The notes under the pieces are model-generated. The model made no database searches. It saw only the letters and a program-made list of their open reading frames with translations, and was not told where the DNA came from. From contig JASVEC010000028.1 of the NCBI GenBank assembly GCA_030770535.1, positions 124,001 to 188,000 of the forward strand: a stretch of DNA of 64,000 nt, in the 5' to 3' direction. Below, piece after piece: positions 47,167 through 58,604 of the stretch. Origin of the DNA: Batkoa obscura. Its lineage: Eukaryota; Entomophthoromycota; Entomophthoromycetes; Entomophthorales; Batkoaceae. Position 1 is the first letter of the stretch. The number at the start of each line of letters is the position of its first letter. Both the position numbers and the translations under genes were made by a program.

Positions 47167-47630
47167 CGATATATTGACAATGTAATTATAACATTAAAAT
47201 CGTTTATTTATTTGATAGCAAATCTGCAGTGTTGGCTATAAAGCAGTTAATAATAAATATTTCTTAATAAAGTTTTATAAATATATATATATTTACATAT
47301 TACAACTTTGATTAATATCACTACATAGGCTATATTGGCAAAAGCCTTGCTGATCCAGGAATTTATATTGAATTTGATAGGAATTCCGCCAACTTACAAT
47401 ATAAATTATAACAAAATAACTTAAAAATTGGATAAAAAAATGAATCAATTCCGACACCCCCATATATTTCCTTTAAAAATTTTGATTTTATTTACCATTT
47501 TTAGGCGCATTTTACTGGAGCTTCGTTTGGATTGTTATATGCCAAATATGGTAACGATTGCATTTGGATTCCAATTCAAAACAAGATTTTTGATGTTATG
47601 GATTTATTAGAGAAACGAAATCATAAATAA

Positions 47631-47790
47631 TGCAGCTGTTAAAGTTCGATTAGACACTTTCCGTAGAATTTGTTCGTCTTCTATTTGTTTAGCTGCTTTA
47701 TAAAAAGCCTATTCCTTAAGCTTTAGTAAAATTTGTATCGAAATTTTTATTTCTGAATAATCGATAAAATAATGCACATTTGAAACTCAA
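47631..47790. repeat. Diverged repeat family D, copy 3
   Basis: Begins TGCAGCTGTTAAAGTTCGAT directly after the point where the rhomboid pseudogene loses similarity to its parent. Matches 28870-29020 over about 120 bp with many differences. TGAAACTCAACAGCTGC near 47790 is the reverse of its start, so the element may have been palindromic. Confidence 0.5.
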
Positions 47791-48579
47791 CAGCTGCTTA
47801 ATAAAGATACTAGACTTTAAACGATCTTTGTGATTTTTCAAAAGCCATAAATCGTTTGTAGAAACGGAACAATTATTATTTAGCCTTATTTAGTTTTAAA
47901 TAACTACTAGGTAAAGCTAAATGCATATTTTATAAATACAATAGCTAGATTAAAATAAGTAAGGTGGTCTCAAAAGTTTGTTTTTACTTTGAGAATAGGC
48001 TGCTTAAGTTATTATAAAGAGTATTTTTTGTAATTAGTTATTTTTGTCATAAAAGTTATAAGTAAGAGTATTTGAATTTACAAAAGTTGAGAGTCATATT
48101 TTTAACCATGTAAGTGTATTACTCTTTAATCCTTAATCACATATACTATCATCTGATCTGCGCCTTTATTTTGACTTCCTGTGCAGAACTTTATTTAATG
48201 CTCTATTTATGTTATTTTGCAGCTTTGGTAACATTAAGGTGTAAATACTTGATATATTTTCATGCACCCCTTTCTCCTCCTCTTATATCGAGAATTTTGA
48301 TTTCCCACCCTTTATGAATTGAAAGAAATTAAAAAAAACTCCAATAGTTGGATGATATTCACATTTTTGGTTTTGAATGTTCTGTTTTTTTCGAAATAAT
48401 TTAAATTATTGTTTTTTATAAGAAAATTCTCAATAAAAAAATATAAAATGATCACAAGATTTTTTAGACCCGCTTCATCATAATCTGTTAAAGAATAGAG
48501 TTAGTTTATACTATTTTCAGAAAACCTAGGTGCTATATAAATAAAGAAAATAGGTCATATCTATTGTTAAAAAAATACA
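47791..48579. other. AT-rich region without a gene
   Basis: No supported feature. It forms the upstream region of the lipase gene. Confidence 0.45.
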
Positions 48580-49632
48580 ATGTTAAAAATTATTAAGTTA
48601 TTTACGTTTATTTTGTATATATATACTATTGCTTCATACAAAATCAACCCTAGGAATGAATCATCAGCTTCAGTAGTTAATGTTAGGCGGGCAGTTTCGC
48701 CCGGGGGCAGTAACTTTCTAATAGCGGATGTAGCTGCCTTTACAAAAGACATATTTGCCCCTAGTCTTATCCAAGATTTTTATAAAATATTTGTACAACT
48801 GCCACCGAAGAAATTAGCTTCGCCAAGAAATGTCAAGCATGGCACCATTGAAGATGTTCGTAAAAATTTAGTTCGTTCCTTAATTTCTACATGCCCAGCA
48901 CAAAAGATCCTTGACCAACAATGCCTTTGTAAACAAACGTATACAAATATTAAGATTTTTCAAAATGATGATTTTGATTCTTTGGTAACTGTTGCTACAG
49001 ATCAACAAGATAAATTAATTCTTGTTTCTTATCGTGGTTCATTAACTGCTCAAAATTGGGTTACTAATTTTGAATACCCTATGGTTGATTTACCCACTGC
49101 AAAAGAAGGTGTAAAAGTACATCATGGATTTTATTCCAACTACCTTTCTAACTACTTTCCTGTACGCAATGCTGTTATTGAATTACTTGATAACCCTAGA
49201 TATAAAAATTTTACATTACATATAACTGGATATAGTCTAGGAGCTTCAACTGCAACGATTTCTCTTCCAGATTGGGTTTCTCTTCTTAAATCAAGATACG
49301 ATCAAAGAAAGATAGAAGCTTATGCCTATGCTTCTCCTCGTCCAGGGAATGAAGGATTTGCTCAATATATTGCAGATTTAAATGTGCCAATAACTAGATA
49401 CTCTAATAGAAATGATATTGTTCCTCAACTTGGACCAAGATCTGGTGGTTTTGTCCATGCTGCACCAGAAATTCATGAAAGATATATTGGATTTGGTAGG
49501 ACCGAGTTGATTGAATGTAGTCAGGAATATGATGAAGATCCAAATTGTGGTTATAAAGAAAACTTCCCAGTGTCATTAGCTATGCATTTGGCACCTTTAA
49601 ATGGCTTAATGCCTTTACCTCCTTACTGTTAA
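48580..49632 (+). CDS. Secreted class-3 (Rhizomucor-type) lipase
   Basis: 350 residues, one exon, signal peptide MLKIIKLFTFILYIYTIASY. The alpha/beta-hydrolase core has the nucleophile elbow GYSLG with S219, D279 in RNDIVPQ and H336 in AMHLAPL, the expected Ser-Asp-His triad. Oxyanion and lid regions are represented by VSYRGSLTAQNWVTNF and VHHGFYSNYL. The ordering and YASPRPGNEGFAQY motif match fungal lipase_3 family enzymes such as that of Rhizomucor miehei, though the elbow has Tyr where that enzyme has His. A propeptide may cover about residues 20-60. Predicted to hydrolyse extracellular triglycerides or related esters. It lies next to repeat-rich DNA on both sides. Confidence 0.92.
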   Translation: MLKIIKLFTFILYIYTIASYKINPRNESSASVVNVRRAVSPGGSNFLIADVAAFTKDIFAPSLIQDFYKIFVQLPPKKLASPRNVKHGTIEDVRKNLVRSLISTCPAQKILDQQCLCKQTYTNIKIFQNDDFDSLVTVATDQQDKLILVSYRGSLTAQNWVTNFEYPMVDLPTAKEGVKVHHGFYSNYLSNYFPVRNAVIELLDNPRYKNFTLHITGYSLGASTATISLPDWVSLLKSRYDQRKIEAYAYASPRPGNEGFAQYIADLNVPITRYSNRNDIVPQLGPRSGGFVHAAPEIHERYIGFGRTELIECSQEYDEDPNCGYKENFPVSLAMHLAPLNGLMPLPPYC

Positions 49633-52600
49633 TTAATAAATAAATTTAATTTTTTTAAAAACAAGTGGTAGAACTTTATTGATTTTTTTATTATCATTAA
49701 TCACTTTAATATATGACTTTAAAATAAAAATATTGTTATAAATTTATAAACCAAAAAAAGCACCTGCAGTTGAAAGTTTACGATTGTTAAAGAAGAAAGT
49801 ATTAACTAACCTAGGTTTAATCTTACATTATAATAGCTGAAAGAAATCATATCTCCTGTTGATATAAAAATTATTTAGTAAACCCATTTCCCAGCTTTTA
49901 ACACAAAACTTCTGTTTATTGAGATAAGTCGGAATGCGAATGTCAAATGTCATTATTGGCTTTGCGGGCTATTAGGCAAAAGTAGTTCATTTTTAAAGAC
50001 CCAAATCTAATAAAATTCACTGTTAATAATTAATTATACTGTATTTAATATATGTAATAAGGTATAAGTGTACTATGTATCAGAGAACATTAGGTGTACA
50101 AGTGTTTGTTAATAGAGCTATGCTTTGAGTAAACTCTACTTGCTTTTGATTTTTTCAATGTTATTTTGTCGATTTATTATAGCATTTAAAAATACTACTA
50201 ATTATTGTAATAAAAATTTGCTTTCAAATAGACTGATTAGAAAAATAACAATCGTATCAATTTATCATATGCATTTATTTTGAGTTAATCAAATTTATCA
50301 AATTATGTCAATTTACTATTATCTGTATTTCAAATTATATATCACAAAAAAACAAATCAAGATGCTTTAACACCACAGCAGCAAGTGAACATGGAGTCTA
50401 ATCGAGTCTTACAGTCTAGTTGAAAGCGTGCCATATGTTTAGTAATATCCGATTTTGGATGATGAGTCACCTATAAATTATTCAATGCTAAAATAGATTG
50501 ATCTGAACCTTTTCTAGTTTCTTGTTCTCCTATTTTTGAGTCTACCTTTAAGCATTGATACGTATGCGTTGTAACTAATTCAACAAGTAGAGAACTTTTC
50601 AATGGATGATATCTACATTCAAATAATTTCAAATATGTTAATGTTAGCCCTAATTTTTTTTCCAGTTTCAATATACTTAACACTAGTAGTTTTATCTTGA
50701 ACAGGAAGCATGTATGGCAATTGCTCATGATAATAATAGATCAAGTGATGATACAGCGTTTATTTAAAGTAATGTTGTTCATTTAAGTATGCTATTTTCC
50801 TTTCAATTCAGTTTCCTTGCTTCTTCATAAGCGATGTCTCCTCACTTGTCATTTTTGAAGCTCCAATGACTTACTCATATCAAGCTTTGATACTACGCCA
50901 CAGCTTTTAAAACACACATCGGATTCTTTGCTACATTTTTCATTTAATACATTTTCTTTATTACAATTTGAACAATAAGCCAATTCTAAAGGATCGATAT
51001 CCTATAGTTCGATTATAAAGTTAGCAATTTTGATAAAATATAAGAACTGTTTATTGCCTTTCTTTTTGTATCTTCTAAATACAACTTACATTTATAATCA
51101 AAATAATAATCTAAAGGTCACCATTTTCTAATTGAAGATGGTTGTTCAGGTTCAAAATAAAAAATTATAATTTTTTCTCTGAGTTAAATATCAATTAATG
51201 CTTTTAAGACCAATTTTGATACCCATAAAAGTTACAGCAGCATTAGTATTGCAACCATGATTAATTAAAGAAGTTACAAAATGACAACCAATGTCCATAG
51301 CTTATCGTTTAGCATCATTAGTAATTAGGCTATTAAGCTTGATTCTTGACTAGAAAGTAAGGAGATCAGGAGGTTTTTCAAATATGTTTCTAACATCAAT
51401 TAACATTTGGCTATCATAGATTGATATGTCATATCGATTTTCATTTCATTCCTTTAACTCATGATGCTTTAATTCAAGAAACATCTTCTTTTTAGCCTCA
51501 TTAAGATTTAACAATTGATTGAATAACAAAATATTAGTATCTAATAACTCTTTAAGTCCTTTAAGTTTTTTATATCATTTGTTATATCTTCATTTTCAAT
51601 CATTAATTTGACACTTCTTATTATAATACCTCACTTTTTTACAACTGGCACACTGTCTAAGTTCCCTAATAATTGGAAGATCTTTATTTATCCGCTCTTT
51701 CACATGATATAGATCCATATTCAATTGAAAACAATTATTACGTTATCTAGTAGTCTTATATTTATGTAAAATACTCACTAATGCTTCTTCTTTAAATAAT
51801 AAACTATATTTAGTAACATCAAGTTTATTATGTAAATGGAATTTACGGAAGATTTGAATTTATCTTGTTTTATTAATTGATTGGCATGTAAACTATAACC
51901 TCTTGTTTTGTCATGCTTTAAAATCAATCTATCCTTTAGTTTTTCTTGCACTATGTTAGTGCTTTTTGTACTAAGTTGCTTTCTCATTGTGGTTGGAAAT
52001 TTATAGTAAAAAAGTCTAAAAAAATTGGAGTGGGTTTCAGATATTTATTTTAAAAATCAACAAATTCATTGGCTGTATTTAAAACTTGCCATTTAATTTA
52101 CGTCACCTCTCAACTCAGATATAGTTGACAGATTTGTATATGAAAGTTACAAGGGCATTGAGGTCTTCAAACTCAGTGGCATACCAGCCGATAAGTTGAA
52201 ATAAGGTGAGTCAGGATAAATCCAATGGTTAACCAATGGAAATAGGCATCTTTAAAGGTTTCCTAAACAATTGTAAAGTAGAACCTATACTTTGAATCAA
52301 GTTGACTAAATTAACGTAGCTAAAGAGATTTAAAAGCATATCTTCAGGAACAAATAATATAACCAATATTAAAAAAGAGAGATCCAAAGGAAGATAATCA
52401 ATTGTTTATATACTTTATATGAGTGTAAAATGTATTAATTAACTACATTTTATATCTATCCTTAATATATACATTTCAAAGCTAGTTATAACTTTGATAT
52501 TCGTCTTTACGTTATTTCCTGAATTACATTCAATTTTTATTAGATCCTTTTTAATCATAGTATCAGACTTTGAAAAGTAGGCAATTCGATTAGCGGTCCT

Positions 52601-53353
52601 GGTAATAATAGCTGCTATAACTCCATTTGGAAACAATGTGACATAAAAGCATTAAAAAAATGTGTTCAATAAAACATTCATAATGTAAACTACAATCTAG
52701 AAATTAAATAAGTACTCTATTGATTCCAGTATCACAAACTCTTATTTATCCCAATAAAAGCGATTTCAAGTTTTCAGAGTTAAATTTGATGGTGCCAATA
52801 TTTTATAAATACAAACCTAGTCATCCCATCTTAGTAGTAAAGTAGAAGCCAAAATCTGAGCAGAACGAAAGACGAGATTCTTTTATATCATAAGTGGCTT
52901 TAATTATCTTTATTATTAAGTTTTTCATTAGTATCTTTATTTCTTACTGAAAAGAAGTATTAATTGTTACTGGTTGCAATAGTCAATTTATTTTACTTAA
53001 AAAACAAAACTTGATTTATTGGAACAAACTGTTTACTGCTATAATATTACACCTTTACCACTTTGGCTTTAATGTAAATAACTGAAATTTATGAAAAGAC
53101 AAAATAATAATAGTTTTTATCAAAACTGATCGAAAAAGATAACTTGATTATAACTTTGTCTAATTAAAATGGAAAATAATAATATAGATTAAGCTTTTAT
53201 TTCTTCAATTTGAATTATTTTTAATAGAAATATAGAATCCTAATAAGAGAATCAACTTAACTATTCTAGAAAATGTTGAAATTCCTATTTTAACTGATTA
53301 AAACTTACCAAAACTTTTAAACTTAGTTTTTACTTTCTCGAAATCAAAAAAAA
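49633..53353. other. 3.7-kb region between lipase and rhomboid genes
   Basis: Contains one decayed coding-like block (50350-52000, minus strand) and a less AT-rich patch at about 52090-52320 with no open frame. I see nothing else that can be supported. Confidence 0.4.
50350..52000 (-). pseudogene. Decayed cysteine-containing coding region, unknown
   Basis: On the minus strand, successive stretches read as protein-like but are broken by many stops: MRKQLSTKSTNIVQEKLKDR near 51987, RELRQCASCKKVRYYNKKCQ near 51640, NENRYDISIYDSQMLIDVRN near 51430, IGCHFVTSLINHGCNTNAAV near 51280 and ELAYCSNCNKENVLNEKC near 50970. Paired CxxC motifs suggest zinc binding. It may be a worn transposase or other mobile-element gene. 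I recognise no family. Confidence 0.45.
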
Positions 53354-54565
53354 ATGATCAAAACAAAAAATTTATTATCTGCACTAACTCTCAGGCAATT
53401 GAAGCCCATGGCTAAGTATACAATAAATTACAACCTTTTAACTAAGCCACTAAAATTCCAACAATCAATCAATCAGTCTAGTTTAAATTTTATAAGAAAT
53501 TATCGGTTAGGTAGGATTACACCAAGTTATCGAGTTGCCCCACAACAAGGACAAAGACAAGAAGAGTCTGAATATGATCCCAATACAGGTAATATGGGAG
53601 GAGCGTTATCATTTACATTTATAACATCCAGTTTAATATTTACCGTATCTGCATTAATCTATCAATATAATATAAAAAATAGTGCAATCAATAAAATGTC
53701 AAATAATTCCATTCAGATGATTCAAAATGGATTAGAAAATTTATTTAATTTAAATAAAAATAGTGAACCAATTAATCAACTAGAAGAAGATGGATGGACA
53801 TTTATAAAAACAGAGATATTGAATCGAATTGATTTCATTAAATCTGAGTTAACTTCGTTAACTAAACAAGATAAAATGATTTATTCTATAATAGCAGTTA
53901 ATACTTTAGTTTTTTTAGCATTTAGAATACCTAAATTTCAACCTTTTTTAAATGCTCATTTTTTACATTATCCAACTTCTAATAAATATTATACTTTATT
54001 AACCAGCGTATTTAGTCACAAAGATTTATGGCATTTAGTACTTAATATGTTTGCACTCAAATCCTTTGCCACTATTTCCTGTACATTACTTGGACCGGAA
54101 CAATTTTTAGCTTTTTATCTTACTAGTGGGATCTTCGCTTCTTTAGGAAGAAGAACGGCTATCTCTTTATTACCTAAATTTTATCAAGCATCCAGATTGA
54201 TCCCTAGTTTAGGTGCTTCGGGTGCCATTTTTTCATTAGTAGGTTATACTGCTTATCATTTTCCAGAAGCTAAAGCGAATATTATGTTTTTACCATTTTT
54301 ACAGTTTGATTTACAATGGATGTTAGCTGCTTTTATGTTATTGGATTTGACAGGGATTGTAAGAGGTTGGAGAGCATTTGATCATTTTGTAAGTTTTATT
54401 TAAGGTGATATTTTTAATGTTTTTATTTATAATATTGTTTTTTAGGCCCATCTTACGGGTGCTAGCGTTGGATTAATGTATGCTAAATATGGCAAAGACT
54501 ATATTTGGATTCCATTACATTATAAAATTATTGAATTTAAAAAAATATTAAAAAGAATCCAATAA
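53354..54565 (+). CDS. PCP1: Mitochondrial rhomboid protease (Pcp1/PARL-like)
   Basis: Intramembrane serine protease of the mitochondrial inner membrane. Two exons, 53354-54388 and 54446-54565 (57-bp intron), total 384 residues. A basic presequence (MIKTKNLLSALTLRQLKPMA) is followed by a first membrane segment (ALSFTFITSSLIFTVSALIY), a charged linker, and the six-segment rhomboid core: LVFLAFRIP, the HFLHYPTSNKYYTLLTSVFS loop, HLVLNMFALKSFA, then S289 in LIPSLGASGAIF and H347 in AHLTGASVG on exon 2. The serine-histidine dyad is complete. In yeast such an enzyme processes Mgm1 and Ccp1. A broken duplicate lies 7 kb upstream. Convergent with the RINT1-like gene. Confidence 0.93.
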
Positions 54566-54650
54566 TAATATAAATAGAAATAATGAAATAAATAATAAAA
54601 TAAAATAAAATAAAAATAGAATAATAACAAAAAAATAACAAAAATATATT

Positions 54651-57092
54651 TTATTTATTTTCAGTTAAAGTAATAAGTTGATCTCTATTATCTGAAGGAT
54701 TAAATAAAGCTAGAATAAGATGAATTAAATCTTCTTTACTAAAATAAATTAGTAAATCATTTAATTTTAATTTTATATCTTTTAAAGAACTAATCAATAT
54801 AAAATGAATTAAATAATCTAGTTTAATACTATTAAATTGTTGATCAAAATTTCTTTGTTTTAATATTAGATAATAAGGTTCAATTAAATCTTTAATTAAA
54901 TCACTTTCTTTAGCACCAATATCATCTAAAATTAATATTTGATTAATTAGATAATCATTAATAATTATGATTATTTTATTTAATAATAAATAATTAATCA
55001 TTTTACTATTTAATAATTGAAAATCTTGTATAAATTTATTAATAAACTGAATTATTAATTGAATTTTATTTTCAATTTTTTTAATTTGTTTATTGTCTTC
55101 TAATTTCTCAAATACAATTCCTTTATTATTATTATTATTTAACATATCTCTCATTTGTAACATGAATTCATCTACTTCTTTTATAATTAATTCATCTGCT
55201 TTTTTTAATATTATTTTAATAAAATCCATTAATTCAATATCAATTTTTTTATCTTCTCCTTTCTTATTATAAATAAATTGTAATCGCATTAATTCTTTAA
55301 TAAAATAAATCATTTCATTAAATAATAATATTTTTTCATTAAAATGTATTTTTTGACGTAATGGTAATAATATTATATATAAATTAATACTATCTCTTAT
55401 GGATTGAACAATAATTACAGAACTAAAAATAAAGTAATGATATAAACTAAAATAAATATATAAAAATAAAAATTATTTAATTACCTTTCACGATCTTCTA
55501 ATTCTTTTAAATAAGCTTCAAAATTAATAATAATTCGAATAATTGTATCTGGTACACTCAATTTATTTAGTGTCAATGGAAGCCCAAAATTAATTATTGA
55601 ATTGTTAATATTAATATTAATACTATTATCATTCTCTTTAATTTCTTCATTAATTTCTAATACATTGAATTTTTCTTCTAATAAAATAGCTCGAATTAAT
55701 GAAATCAATTCCTTTTTTTTGTTAATTAAATAAATATCATTTAATTTATTAAAATAATTTGTTAGTGTTGTATTATTATTATTATTACTATTATTATCTA
55801 CATTAATATATTGTTGAATTTTATTATCAAATTCTTTTACTTGTTGATAATTTTTATTTTTATAATGTTCGATCCCGTTCTTTGATAATGGTAATTCTTT
55901 ATTAATTAATGTAATTATTAAGTCATAAATAAATTCGATTTTTAATTGTTGTTGAATTATACTAATTTTATTAATTTGATAAATCGTATTCATATATTTT
56001 AAAAATAACAATATGTTGTTTAACTTATTATTTAATTCCATTTGGTTTTTATCTTTAATAAATTGAATATGAATTTCATTGTCGTTCTCTTTATAATTAA
56101 TAATAATACTTTCCTTAATAATAGCTGTTATTTGTTTATTAATAAAATTAATTATTTTATTTATTTGTTCATTTTGATTTAATAATTTACTACATAATAA
56201 TAAATCTTCCATTCTACTTACTATTTTCTCTTCTTGATTAATTATTTTGTTGTTTTCGTTAATGAAACTCCTATTGATTATCATTTCTTTTTCGTTAATA
56301 CTAATCTCTTTATTGAATTCTTCATCAATATATCCAATTAACTGTGTTTTAATTAATAATAAATGTTCCTATTATTATTGTGTTATAGATTTCGTTATTA
56401 TATAATAAAATATTATTATTTTACCTTTAATTTTTGTATAATTAAACTACTATTTTCAACTTTATCATTATTGACTAACTCATTTAAATTTGTAAGGGTA
56501 TAAATTGAATTTAAATAGTCTTTATCGTTAATCTGAGCTAATAAGTTGACTTTAATTTGATTTACCTAACGAAAAACAGATTAACATTTAAAGTAATAAT
56601 AACAAAATCAACTTACTTCTTTAAAATATTGTAAACTATTGATGAATTTTGTTTGAATTTTATGATTATCTTGAACTTTATTATATTTCTCCATCAAGAC
56701 TTCAAACTGAGTATTTAAACTATCTTCTTTATTTACAATCTCTTCTTCAATTGCTTTTAATTTTTCAGGTAATTCAATACTTTTAGTTAATACTTTATCA
56801 CCAAACTCATTAACATCCTTCAATTTATTATATTTCTTTTTAATTGATTCATCTTTCTTTTCCTACATAGTAGAAAAAACATTAATCCTTCAACTCTTTT
56901 TTATACCCCAAACAATCAAAAAAAACTTACCTTAACTCCTTTTAATTCATTTTTTAAACCATTGATAATATTTTCAATCTGTTCTTTTTCAATTGATTTT
57001 ATACTGGGTATAACAGAATCTCCTTGTTCTCCATTTTGTATTTTATTTTTTATTATAGTTAATAACTGAGCTGATGTATTTAAAGGTGGCAT
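54651..57092 (-). CDS. RINT1/Tip20-like vesicle-tethering subunit
   Basis: Five exons, 57092-56931, 56862-56617, 56565-56425, 56368-55485 and 55422-54651, join in frame to 734 residues, near the length of human RINT1 and yeast Tip20. The N-terminal 200 residues are coiled-coil (EKEQIENIINGLKNELKG, LKAIEEEIVNKEDSLN). A YLNSIYTLTNLNELV segment matches the usual start of the TIP20 domain, and the rest is helical and very Asn/Ile-rich. The end, SKEDLIHLILALFNPSDNRDQLI, resembles the conserved C-terminus of RINT1/TIP20. These proteins act in the Dsl1/NRZ complex for Golgi-to-ER transport. The match rests on weak motifs and length, so the family is probable, not certain. Confidence 0.6.
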
Positions 57093-57551
57093 TTTGTAAG
57101 ATAAAAAAAATATATTTTTAGAAATTTTAAAAGTTTTAATGTCTATTTCGTAAAAATTACGTTTTGATTCTTGAAATTTTTGCTTTATTTTTGCTTTATT
57201 TTAAAAAATGGGAGGAGTTTAGTTACGGTTTATTAACTATTAGAAGGTCTAATTGAATTATATAATAAAAAGAGTTGATATAAGACCACTTTATTCAACC
57301 AATAAAACATAGTGCTTATTTTAAATAGATAGTCCAAAGTACTAGTATTAACACTTTGAGATAAAGGACAGTAATTTTAAATAATTCCAACTTTGCAATT
57401 TTTGCACCAAACTCAAATAAAGCTTTGTCAATTTTAAAAAAAACAGTTCTAATTTTTCAACTTTTATATTGTTTCTAGAGGTCCAATAACGAACCTTTTT
57501 GAAAAAAAGGAAGCATTGAAGGCCAACTATTCTTATCATAAACCCAACAAG

Positions 57552-57961
57552 ATGGATAAAAGCACCCAGCAGGATGTTGAAAAGCGAATCAAATTATATG
57601 AAAATCTTACCCGAGAACTAGCTCAACTACAAGACAGTGTATTCACAACCTCCAGTTTATTATATGAAGTGAAAGCAAATGCTGAACATACATTAAAATT
57701 AGCAGAAGTTTCAGCTTCATTGTAAGTTTTTTTATTGATGAATTTAAGTTTAGTTATACAAAATAATATGATTAATGATTGATGAATGGGTTTTTATGAT
57801 TAATTTTTATTAATTGATTGGCTTGTTTTTTTAGTTTTATGGCTAGTCAAAATTTTTTTCCAAAACCACAAGTAATGGAGGCAGATGATGAAGAAGTTTT
57901 GGAAGAAGTGGAAGAGATTGAAGAAAAAGTCTTGAAAAAGAAAAGGTATTCGAAGAATTAA
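57552..57961 (+). CDS. HSK3: DASH complex subunit Hsk3-like
   Basis: Two exons, 57552-57721 and 57835-57961 (113-bp intron), total 98 residues beginning MDKSTQQDVEKRIKLYENLT. The central part, LYENLTRELAQLQDSVFTTSSLLYEVKANAE then SFFMASQNFF across the intron, fits the short two-helix Hsk3 family, whose members have the LAQLN..L..TE..L pattern and LFMAS near the end. DASH couples kinetochores to microtubules and is fungal-specific, which supports the organism call. An acidic/lysine tail (EADDEEVLEEVEEIEEKVL) extends beyond the family core. Divergent from the RINT1-like gene. Confidence 0.75.
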
Positions 57962-58604
57962 AAAGAAACAAAAAGAATGTGATAGAAGTTATTTATTTTT
58001 TTAAAGCTAATAAATAGTATGATTAATATGTTATGGACTATTTTTATTTAGATGTCTTTGGAGATTTGAGGTTTTTTAGGATGAAAAAGAAAAAATTTTT
58101 AAAGAATCAAAAAGAAGAAGGAAGCTGACACAAAAAACGTTTATTTATTTTAAGCTAATAAATACTGTTATAATTGTAATTTATTAAGAATTCGAATTTA
58201 AATGCTTTTTGTTGAAGTGTTTTTGTTAGGGACTTAAGGTTTTTTAAAACGAAATATAATATGGTTTATTGTTTATAGATAGTTTTAATAACACTTTAAA
58301 TGGAAAATGTGAATTAACTTATAAAGTTAATATAAATATATTCTAATAAATGAAATAATATTATCGACTATTTTAATTTAATTGATTACGAATCTATTTA
58401 CTGAAATCATTCTTTAAACTCTAAAGCTTATAAAAATAAGAGGGCCATTTACTAAGCAAACCAGTTACACCTTTTATTTTTAGTAAAAATAAAAACTTCA
58501 AATTCCAAGCTTGCATAATATAAATTAAAATGACAAAATTTTCAACTTTTATTTTTTTATCTCTTATTTTTTAATAAAACAATACAAAAAAATCGAATTT
58601 AAAA
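57962..58604. other. AT-rich intergenic region
   Basis: Two related phrases occur here: AAAAAGAAACAAAAAGAATGTG (58-bp class repeat start, about 57960) and AAAGAATCAAAAAGAAGAAGG (about 58100), each followed by TTTATTTATTTTAAGCTAATAAATA-like sequence, so a degenerate direct duplication of about 140 bp is possible. No gene. Confidence 0.3.

Larger units (their letters stand above)
44685..47462 (+). mobile_element. DNA transposon family B, copy B2
   Basis: 2778 bp. The ends TGGGGGTGTCCGAATTGG and CAATTCCGACACCCCCA are inverted, and TA lies at both outer sides (44683-44684 and 47463-47464). It contains repeat C2 (44867-45223), a transposase region (45316-46851) and the 140-bp inverted-repeat module (47027-47166). 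The whole element sits in the intron of the broken rhomboid copy. It is the better-preserved of the two long B copies. Confidence 0.88.
43617..47630 (+). pseudogene. Broken duplicate of the mitochondrial rhomboid protease gene, split by transposon B2
   Basis: Aligns along its length with the intact rhomboid gene at 53354-54565. The 5' third (43617-43895) matches its N-terminus (NLLTQLTLRHLRPMSKYQLN against NLLSALTLRQLKPMAKYTIN) but carries three in-frame stops near 43716, 43808 and 43878. The membrane domain from 43887 to 44673 is open and keeps the catalytic GASG serine (near 44504). The exon ends at ...GATCATTGT|GTAAAC; ten bases into the intron lies transposon B2. The second exon resumes at 47506 after TTTTTAG with AHFTGASFGLLYAKYG, which keeps the catalytic His, and drifts from the parent after about 47575. 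The membrane domain could still be translated from an internal ATG, but pseudogene is more likely. Confidence 0.85.

Noticed and set aside
48114-48317. 67-codon Cys/Leu-rich frame upstream of the lipase
   Set aside because: No family features or codon bias. Chance frame.
52439-52636. 65-codon minus-strand frame
   Set aside because: Isolated, no start context, no motif.
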